NCBI GenBank assembly: GCA_905214875.1
Contig: CAJMNR010000067.1
Location: 1-11,984 of the forward strand
Reading direction: 5' to 3'
DNA: 11,984 bases
From: an uncultured bacterium
Lineage (GTDB): Bacteria; Bacillota; Clostridia; Lachnospirales; Lachnospiraceae
This document shows positions 7,117 to 11,984 of the stretch, piece by piece. Position 1 is the stretch's first letter; the number at the start of each line of letters is the position of its first letter. The notes beneath the pieces were generated by a model. It saw nothing but the letters and a program-made list of their open reading frames with translations, had not been told where the DNA came from and ran no database searches. Position numbers and translations under genes: made by a program.

Positions 7117-8112
7117 ATGACAGAAGTAAGAGAGCTCAATTGGGCCATATTAGGAACTGGCGTTGTTGCAAATGAAATGGCCACAGCATTAAAGAAAGCA
7201 GGCAGAACTATTTATGCGGTGGGTAACCGTACTCACAGCAAGGCAGTTTCCTTTGCTAAAGAATATAACATAGGAAAGGTATATGATGACTTTCACGAGA
7301 TGTTTTCGGATGAAAATGTTGATATCATATATATCACTACGCCACATAATACGCATATTGAATTTATGCTTCAAGCAATTGAACATGGAAAACATATTTT
7401 ATGTGAGAAGTCAATTACATTAAATAGTGAAGAATTAGATAGGGCCCTTCAATTGGCAGCTAAGAAAAATGTTGTCGTAGCAGAAGCAATGACGCTTTAT
7501 CACATGCCATTATATAAACACTTGAAACAGATTGTAGAATCAGGAGCCTTAGGAAAGGTCAATATGATTCAGATGAATTTCGGAAGCTATAAAGAGTATG
7601 ATATGGAAAATCGTTTCTTTAATCGTAATCTTGCAGGAGGAGCACTTCTAGATATTGGAGTTTATGCCATTTCCTTTGTCAGATGGTTTATGTCAGAAAA
7701 GCCAAGCAAGGTTATAAGCCAAGTGAAGTTCGCGCCATCCGGTGTGGATGAGCAGGCAGGAATCTTAATGATGAATGAAAAGCAGGAGATGGCAACGATT
7801 GCGCTCACGCTTCATTCAAAACAGCCAAAACGTGGAATGATTTCTTGTGATAAGGGATATATCGAAATCATGGAATATCCAAGAGCAAGGAAAGCAGTCA
7901 TTACGTATACAGAATCCGGAGAAAAAGAGGTCATCGAGTTAGGAAATAGTGAAGATGCGCTATTCTACGAGATGCAGGATATGGAGAGTGCCGTAAAGGG
8001 AAATACCTCGTTAGGTTATTTAGAGTACACAAAAGACGTTATGGAGATCATGACAGACATTCGTAAAGAGTGGGGATTGGTTTATCCAGAAGAAGAGTGC
8101 GTAAACCAATAA
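7117..8112 (+). CDS. Gfo/Idh/MocA family NAD(P)-dependent oxidoreductase
   Basis: A 331-residue cytoplasmic oxidoreductase. The N-terminal Rossmann fold shows AILGTGVVANEMA (residues 10-22, GxGxxA type), and the family's catalytic-lysine motif appears as CEKSIT (E97, K98), with serine replacing the usual proline of EKP. The C-terminal domain contains GGALLDIGVYAI (174-185) with the expected Asp and Tyr. Closest in style to the dihydrodiol dehydrogenase-like branch acting on sugars or cyclic polyols; the substrate is not predictable. GTG at 7108 is in frame, but ATG 7117 is preferred because AGAGGTG (7104-7110) is then a properly spaced ribosome binding site. It sits alone, 91 bp after the second MATE gene, and a short hairpin follows. 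No functional link to the efflux genes is evident. Confidence 0.9.
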   Translation: MTEVRELNWAILGTGVVANEMATALKKAGRTIYAVGNRTHSKAVSFAKEYNIGKVYDDFHEMFSDENVDIIYITTPHNTHIEFMLQAIEHGKHILCEKSITLNSEELDRALQLAAKKNVVVAEAMTLYHMPLYKHLKQIVESGALGKVNMIQMNFGSYKEYDMENRFFNRNLAGGALLDIGVYAISFVRWFMSEKPSKVISQVKFAPSGVDEQAGILMMNEKQEMATIALTLHSKQPKRGMISCDKGYIEIMEYPRARKAVITYTESGEKEVIELGNSEDALFYEMQDMESAVKGNTSLGYLEYTKDVMEIMTDIRKEWGLVYPEEECVNQ

Positions 8113-8128
8113 TTGATAAGATGTAATA

Positions 8129-8148
8129 GGGGGCTTAGGCTCCCTTTT
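8129..8148 (+). terminator. Short terminator-like hairpin after the oxidoreductase gene
   Basis: GGGGGC (8129-8134) pairs with GCTCCC (8139-8144), including one G-T pair, with the 4-nt loop TTAG, then TTTT (8145-8148). The stem is GC-rich and compact but the T tract is short, so termination may be partial and some transcript may enter the isochorismatase-family gene. Confidence 0.5.
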
Positions 8149-8180
8149 GCAATATGATTTAGAAAAAAGGAGAAAAGCAG

Positions 8181-8729
8181 ATGGTATTACTTGTAGTAGA
8201 CACACAAGAAATGGTTGTGACAAAAGACATTTATCAGTATGAAGAATTTATTAACCGAGTAAGTCATTTGATTAAGGCGGCAAGGGCATCCGAGGTCGAG
8301 GTCATTTATATCCGTCACGAAGATGGGAGGGAGCTGGTAAAAGGGGAAAAAGGATTTGAAATTATTTCAGAATTTGCTCCAATGCCAGGAGAAAGAATTT
8401 TTGATAAGAATATAAATAGTGCATTTGGAAAAAGCGGTCTGATGGATTATCTAGAGACGAAAGAACAAACCGATGTCATGATCGTTGGATTACAGACGGA
8501 GTATTGCATTGATGCAACGATAAAAAGCGGTTTTGAACGAGGATTTCACATGATTTTTCCAGAATACTGTAATAGTACGGTGGACAATGAGTTTTTAAAT
8601 GCAAAGGCATCCTATGATTACTATAATCATAAAATGTGGCCAAAAAGATATGCAGATTGTGTTAGCTTTGAAGAGGCAATTGAGTACATAACGAAGAATC
8701 TTAAAAAAGATATCGTAGACATAAAATAA
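8181..8729 (+). CDS. Isochorismatase family cysteine hydrolase
   Basis: A 182-residue cytoplasmic alpha/beta hydrolase of the isochorismatase/nicotinamidase superfamily. The catalytic triad is visible: D7 in LLVVDTQE, K76 in FDKNINSAF and C109 in GLQTEYCIDAT. The family's nonproline cis-peptide region lies just before the Cys. Length is normal and the ends look intact. The ATG at 8181 follows AAGGAG (8167-8172) with 8-nt spacing. Such enzymes cleave amides, ureas or enol-ethers of small metabolites; the lack of longer insertions argues against a classical PncA, but the substrate cannot be assigned. The DJ-1/PfpI pseudogene follows after 46 bp and has its own candidate promoter overlapping this gene's end. 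Confidence 0.9.
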   Translation: MVLLVVDTQEMVVTKDIYQYEEFINRVSHLIKAARASEVEVIYIRHEDGRELVKGEKGFEIISEFAPMPGERIFDKNINSAFGKSGLMDYLETKEQTDVMIVGLQTEYCIDATIKSGFERGFHMIFPEYCNSTVDNEFLNAKASYDYYNHKMWPKRYADCVSFEEAIEYITKNLKKDIVDIK

Positions 8730-8744
8730 TAACTATATTAAAAT
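8716..8744 (+). promoter_or_regulatory. Candidate promoter for the DJ-1/YdeI genes
   Basis: TAGACA (8716-8721) and TAAAAT (8739-8744) are 17 nt apart, each one mismatch from consensus. The -35 box lies within the last codons of the isochorismatase-family gene. Transcription would start near 8751, shortly before the strong AAGGAGG (8763-8769) preceding the DJ-1 start codon. Confidence 0.45.
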
Positions 8745-8775
8745 GGAGAGATTTTTAAAATAAGGAGGAGATATA

Positions 8776-9275
8776 ATGGAGAAGACAGCATTCGTTCCAT
8801 AGGAGGAGTAACAGTTGTTCCGGATTATGATATTCATTCAGTACCAGAGGATTATGAGGGACTAATCTTAATTGGAGGAATGACTTGGAGAACAAAAGAG
8901 GCTGAGCAAGTAGAAGACATCGTACATAGCGCTGTAAAGAAAGGAAAAATACTAGGTGGAATCTGTGATGCTTCCGCTTTCCTTGCCAAGGCAGGTGTGC
9001 TTAATACAGTAAAGCATACAAGCAATGACTTAAATGATATTAAACAGTGGGGAGCAGGAAACTATACGGGGGAAGCAAACTATTGTTACAATCAAGCAGT
9101 AAGAGACAACAATATCGTTACGGCAAATGGCACAGCGTCTATAGAGTTTGCAAGAGAGGTAATGTTGGCATTAGGTATGGCATCAGAAGGAAAAATTAAT
9201 GAATGGTATAATTTCCATAAGCTAGGTTACTATAATGCTGCAATGCCAAAAGATGCAAAAATGCCAACGGCATAA
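8776..9275 (+). pseudogene. DJ-1/PfpI family protein gene with N-terminal deletion and frameshift
   Basis: The original start is still visible: ribosome binding site AAGGAGG (8763-8769) and ATG 8776 encoding MEKTA. That frame stops at TAG 8800. From about 8790 another frame reads IRSIGGVTVVPDYDIHSVPEDYEGLILIGGMTW and continues to 9275 as a clear DJ-1/PfpI glutamine amidotransferase-like protein. It includes the nucleophile elbow GGICDAS (Cys codon at 8964-8966), a KHTSN motif and the C-terminal ASIEFAREV and WYN segment. In relatives RSxGG lies roughly 40-45 residues from the start, so about 35-45 codons, including the acidic residue that assists the Cys, appear deleted and the junction is out of frame. 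The longest remaining ATG-initiated frame starts at 8880, within a beta strand and without a usable ribosome binding site. Intact relatives act in stress or carbonyl detoxification, or are uncharacterised; this copy is probably inactive. Confidence 0.82.
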
Positions 9276-9302
9276 ATAGAGTGTAAATAATAGGAGGACC
9301 CA

Positions 9303-9761
9303 ATGACAAAACGATTTGAGGCAGTAATACAAAAACATCCCGATAAGGACGCAACCTATATAGAAATTCCTTTTGATGTGGAAAAGGAGTTTGGTGCAAA
9401 GCGTGTAAAAGTAAAGGCAACATTTGATGGTATCGAATATCGTGGATCAATTGTAAAGATGGGACTACCTTGTTATATGATTGGAATGACAAAAGAGATT
9501 CGAAAGAAAATCGGAAAAGAGGCCGGGGATACGGTTGTAATCGAAGTCGAAAAAGATGAGGAAGATAGAATCGTAGAGCTTCCGGAGAAGATGCAAGAGA
9601 AGTTAGCCATGAACAAGGAAGCTCAGGCATTTTACGAGAGCTTGTCTTATTCTGCAAAGAGAAAGTATGCACAATGGATTTTAAGTGCAAAGAAAGAAGA
9701 AACAAGAGAAAAACGAATCTTGGAAGCTGTTGAAAAACTAGCGCAGAAAATTAAACTATAA
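9303..9761 (+). CDS. DUF1905 / YdeI (OmpD-associated) domain protein
   Basis: A 152-residue soluble protein with two recognisable parts. Residues about 3-85 form a DUF1905 beta-rich domain (FEAVIQKHPDKDATYIEIPFDV, then GSIVKMGLPCYMIGMTKEIRKKIGKEAGDTVVIEV). Residues about 95-150 form the helical YdeI/OmpD-associated segment (AFYESLSYSAKRKYAQWILSAKKEETREKRI). The end is lysine-rich. The YdeI name comes from proteins linked to resistance to peptides or bacteriocins in enterobacteria; biochemical function is unknown and should not be assumed here. The ATG follows AGGAGG (9292-9297). It lies 27 bp after the DJ-1 remnant, likely in the same transcript, and ends at a strong terminator. The gene looks intact although both neighbours are eroded. 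Confidence 0.88.
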   Translation: MTKRFEAVIQKHPDKDATYIEIPFDVEKEFGAKRVKVKATFDGIEYRGSIVKMGLPCYMIGMTKEIRKKIGKEAGDTVVIEVEKDEEDRIVELPEKMQEKLAMNKEAQAFYESLSYSAKRKYAQWILSAKKEETREKRILEAVEKLAQKIKL

Positions 9762-9769
9762 TTAAAAAT

Positions 9770-9820
9770 GGCTGTTGTCCTTTAGGAAAGAGAAAGTTTC
9801 CCGGGACAACAGCCTTTTTT
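9770..9820 (+). terminator. Strong intrinsic terminator after the YdeI-family gene
   Basis: GGCTGTTGTCC (9770-9780) pairs perfectly with GGACAACAGCC (9804-9814). An inner stem GGAAA (9785-9789) with TTTCC (9797-9801) extends it, and T6 follows at 9815-9820. It clearly ends the isochorismatase-to-YdeI region and separates it from the MFS remnant. Confidence 0.9.
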
Positions 9821-9883
9821 ATTAGAATATCGTCATACATAAAAAAGATTTTACATAGATTTGATTTCATCATGCTAGTAGAT

Positions 9884-9915
9884 TTTACATTCCTCCCTTA
9901 TAGTAAGGGCATAAA
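9884..9915 (+). promoter_or_regulatory. Candidate MerR-type promoter with dyad in a long spacer
   Basis: TTTACA (9884-9889) and CATAAA (9910-9915) are 20 nt apart, longer than the standard 17. The spacer contains the inverted repeat CCCTTA-TAG-TAAGGG (9895-9909). A dyad within a 19-20-nt spacer is the classic layout for MerR-family activators. No merR gene is in the window; if one existed it may have been lost with the 5' part of the following gene. An 11-bp direct repeat AGATTTTACAT (9846-9856 and 9880-9890) lies across the -35 region. Suggestive only. Confidence 0.3.
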
Positions 9916-9921
9916 TAAGAG

Positions 9922-10461
9922 TGAGGAGTGAGAAGCTGTATTCCATTTGCAGTTGGCTTAGTATTTGTGTTAGGGTATAAGGCACTTGGGATTTCTTTTG
10001 AAATCGGGATTTTACTTGCGTTTATCATAAATGGAATCTGGTGGCTTATATGTACGTCACCACTGTTACGAAACTATAAGCAGAAGCATTATAAAAAGAC
10101 ATCAGAGAAAAAAACGGAGAGTTTAAAAAATGTAATGGAAGTAGCAAAACAGTTAAGAAGCAACCGGCCGGTATTTTTCTTCTTAATCAGCTATTTCTTT
10201 TATATAGATGGAGTCTTTACGATTATTGATATGGCAACTGTATATGGAAAGGCACTCGGCTTAGACAGTACAGGATTATTACTGGCACTTTCTAGATCTT
10301 ATTATGCGAAGATCATACCAAAGGATGAGGCAGGAAATGCAACACAGGGGATTTCAGCATTATCTGTAATTATTGCGATTGGATTCATTATGTTTAGGAT
10401 TTCAGTTCGTGAAGTACAAAAGAAGAATGATATTCTAGAAATCGTGGAAAGCTACGAATAG
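9922..10461 (+). pseudogene. Decayed UMF1-type MFS transporter (Atg22-like) with three deletions
   Basis: The remnant encodes about 177 residues against roughly 400 or more in family members. It begins inside the protein: CIPFAVGLVFVLGYKALGISFE matches the middle of UMF1 proteins, where about 190 residues should precede it. The 5' fusion point is next to GAGGAG (9923-9928), which leaves no proper start codon; GTG 9928 is the only one and overlaps that purine tract. FFLISYFFYIDGVFTIIDMATVYGKALGLDSTGLLLA is typical, but it jumps at about 10285-10290 straight to LSRSYYAKIIPKDEAG, omitting about 70 residues. It jumps again at about 10333-10339 to ATQGISALSVIIAIGF, omitting about 25-30. Both internal deletions keep the frame. 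The family resembles vacuolar Atg22 and is usually of unknown substrate. Family sizes here are from memory. It is surely non-functional as a transporter. Confidence 0.78.
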
Positions 10462-10483
10462 CTTTCTCGTACACCTTTTTTGC
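10447..10483 (+). terminator. Possible weak terminator at the end of the MFS remnant
   Basis: GAAAGCT (10447-10453) pairs perfectly with AGCTTTC (10460-10466) across the stop codon, with loop ACGAAT. The nearest T tract lies about 10 nt further on, so this is a poor intrinsic terminator by standard rules. Confidence 0.25.
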
Positions 10484-10508
10484 GCAAGCAACGACCAAAG
10501 ATTTACAT

Positions 10509-10536
10509 TTGCGAAAATAAAAAAACTTGCTATAAT
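10509..10536 (+). promoter_or_regulatory. Extended -10 promoter of the third MATE gene
   Basis: A perfect TATAAT (10531-10536) is preceded by TGC (10528-10530), the extended -10 element. The -35 is weak: TTGCGA (10509-10514) at 16-nt spacing. The upstream A-rich run may add curvature. Transcription would start near 10543, about 28 nt before the ATG. No dyad operator is apparent, so constitutive or globally regulated expression is likely. Confidence 0.6.
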
Positions 10537-10570
10537 ACAACGACGAGAATTAATAAAAAGGACATAAAAA

Positions 10571-11923
10571 ATGAAGCAGAATGTAAATTTATTGGAAGGA
10601 CCAATATTTCCAAATCTCACTAAATTAGCTGTTCCGATTATGGCAACGTCTCTAGTTCAGATGGCATACAATATGATCGACATGATCTGGATTGGAAGAA
10701 TTGGAAGTGGGGCGGTAGCTGCCGTTGGTGCAGCAGGCATGTATATGTGGTTGTCAAATGGTCTGTCCACCTTATCAAAAATGGGTGGCCAAATCAAAGT
10801 TGGACAATCATTAGGTGCAGCAAATAAAAAAGAAGCAGGCGAATATGCGACAAGTGCAATCCAGCTTGCGTTGATATACGGATTCTTATTATCTGTAGTA
10901 ATAATGTTGATGGCAAATCCATTTATCCGATTTTTAGGATTGAATGGAAGCAAGACAATTCAGGACGGAGTTGTATATTTACGTATTGTAAGTGTGGGAA
11001 TTTTATTTTCCTTTATCAATCAGGTATTAACAGGAATCTTTACTGCAATGGGAAACAGCAGGATTTCCTTTCGAGCAACTGCAGTCGGTTTGGTAATTAA
11101 TATTGTACTGGATCCAGTTTTAATCTTTGGTTGTGGACCAATTCCGGCACTTGGCGTAGCAGGTGCAGCTATTGCAACGGTTGTTGCACAAGCAGTGGTT
11201 ACGGTGATGTTTCTTGTTGTATGTAAGAAAGATCAATTGCTTTTTCCATCAATTAAGGTAATAAGCAAGCCGAATACAAAAGATATGGCACAGATTACAA
11301 AAATAGGTTTGCCAGTATCCATTCAAAGCATGATGTTTACTGCAATCTCTATGATCATTTCCAGACTGATTGCAGGATTTGGGGATGAGGCTGTGGCAGT
11401 GCAAAAGGTTGGAAGCCAGATTGAGTCCATCACGTGGATGACGGCAGAAGGATTTTCTGCAGCAGTAAATTCATTTATTGCCCAGAACTATGGGGCAGGA
11501 AATCATGAACGTATAAGAAAAGGATATCGAATCTCCATGTTCGTAGTGATTGGATGGGGAATCTTCTGTACGATACTTTTAGTATTCCTTCCAGGACCAA
11601 TCTTTCGAATCTTCATTACAGAAGAAGCCGTACTTCCAATGGGAATCGATTACCTTAGAATATTAGGATACTCCCAGTTATTTATGTGTATGGAAATCAC
11701 AACACAAGGAGCCTTTGGCGGCATGGGTAGAACGATACCACCATCGATTGTTGGAATCCCATTAACGATAGCGAGAATTCCAATGGCAATGGTATTGTCA
11801 GCAACCGTAATCGGACTTAACGGAATCTGGTGGAGCATTAGTATCAGCAGTATTTTAAAAGGAATTGTATTAGTAGCGTGGTTCGTTTATTTCCTAGGAA
11901 AGTATGAAAAGCACCCAATGTAA
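10571..11923 (+). CDS. MATE family efflux transporter (third of three)
   Basis: A 450-residue integral membrane MATE protein of usual length with about 12 predicted membrane segments. The N-terminal LTKLAVPIMATSLVQMAYNMIDMIWIGRIGSGAVAAVG, the segment GIFTAMGNSRISFRATAVGLVINIVLDPVLIFG in the first half and SFIAQNYGAGNHERIRKGY in the second half are diagnostic. It resembles the DinF-like/general clostridial MATE proteins and is distinct from the two upstream. The ATG at 10571 follows AAGGA (10558-10562) with 8-nt spacing and its own extended -10 promoter. It is monocistronic: a hairpin terminator overlaps its last codons. Its substrate is not predictable, and no regulator gene lies next to it. 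Confidence 0.94.
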   Translation: MKQNVNLLEGPIFPNLTKLAVPIMATSLVQMAYNMIDMIWIGRIGSGAVAAVGAAGMYMWLSNGLSTLSKMGGQIKVGQSLGAANKKEAGEYATSAIQLALIYGFLLSVVIMLMANPFIRFLGLNGSKTIQDGVVYLRIVSVGILFSFINQVLTGIFTAMGNSRISFRATAVGLVINIVLDPVLIFGCGPIPALGVAGAAIATVVAQAVVTVMFLVVCKKDQLLFPSIKVISKPNTKDMAQITKIGLPVSIQSMMFTAISMIISRLIAGFGDEAVAVQKVGSQIESITWMTAEGFSAAVNSFIAQNYGAGNHERIRKGYRISMFVVIGWGIFCTILLVFLPGPIFRIFITEEAVLPMGIDYLRILGYSQLFMCMEITTQGAFGGMGRTIPPSIVGIPLTIARIPMAMVLSATVIGLNGIWWSISISSILKGIVLVAWFVYFLGKYEKHPM

Positions 11924-11934
11924 CGGGTGCTTTT
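11907..11934. terminator. Terminator overlapping the stop codon of the third MATE gene
   Basis: AAAAGCACCC (11907-11916) pairs perfectly with GGGTGCTTTT (11925-11934), with loop AATGTAAC. The left arm codes for the last residues and the TAA stop (11921-11923) is in the loop. A-run on the left and T-run on the right make it usable from either direction, so it could also end a converging transcript from the right. Confidence 0.75.
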
Positions 11935-11959
11935 AGCTTGTCGACAAAGTCGACAAGCT
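11935..11959. repeat. Perfect palindrome, 11-bp arms
   Basis: AGCTTGTCGAC (11935-11945) and its exact reverse complement (11949-11959) flank AAA. It starts directly after the terminator's right arm, has no T tract, and each arm contains GTCGAC. It could be an intergenic repeat unit, a protein site or an RNA hairpin. Confidence 0.8.
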
Positions 11960-11960
11960 T

Positions 11961-11984
11961 TGGATGAAATCAGGATTTCATCCA
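11961..11984. repeat. Perfect palindrome, 10-bp arms, at the window edge
   Basis: TGGATGAAAT (11961-11970) and its exact reverse complement (11975-11984) flank CAGG. It lies one base after the preceding palindrome and reaches the last base of the window, so the arms or further repeats may continue outside. Confidence 0.75.

Noticed and set aside
9846..9890. AGATTTTACAT direct repeat as a mobile-element target duplication
   Set aside because: The intervening 23 bp is too short for an element and the region is AT-rich; no transposase or terminal inverted repeats accompany it.

Overview
The window looks like a chromosomal segment from a low-G+C Gram-positive anaerobe, most likely a Clostridia/Lachnospiraceae-type bacterium. 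The signs are AT-rich DNA, strong AGGAGG-type ribosome binding sites, sigma-A-like promoters, hairpin-plus-T terminators, and a gene set (DUF969/DUF979, short M29 aminopeptidase, pcp, several MATE pumps, UMF1-type MFS) typical of that group. Every gene I can support lies on the + strand. I see no tRNA, rRNA, CRISPR array, transposase or phage gene.

Region 1 (1-3484) starts with the tail of an upstream terminator. It is followed by a tight four-gene operon: a DUF969 membrane protein, a DUF979 membrane protein, an M29 metallo-aminopeptidase and pyroglutamyl peptidase (pcp). Together they suggest peptide trimming, release of N-terminal pyroglutamate and its transport. The DUF979 gene has an in-frame TGA at codon 46, so the two-part transporter may be broken here.

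Region 2 (3485-7025) is the efflux region. A good promoter directly after pcp runs into a strong hairpin terminator after about 80 nt, giving a candidate small RNA or attenuator. Then come a MATE transporter, a MarR regulator and a second, MepA-like MATE transporter. The marR promoter carries a perfect 24-bp palindrome over its -35 box and a second, imperfect copy at the start point, which fits autorepression of a marR-MATE unit.

Region 3 (7026-9820) holds a Gfo/Idh/MocA oxidoreductase, an isochorismatase-family hydrolase, a DJ-1/PfpI gene that has lost its N-terminal part and its frame, and a DUF1905/YdeI protein ending at a strong terminator.

Region 4 (9821-11984) holds a decayed UMF1-type MFS transporter with three apparent deletions, then a third MATE transporter with its own extended -10 promoter. 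Its terminator overlaps the stop codon, and two perfect palindromes follow back to back up to the window edge.

No obviously new defence or mobile system is visible. The parts worth a second look are the interrupted and eroded genes, the promoter-hairpin unit at 3494-3612, the MarR operator layout and the terminal palindromes.
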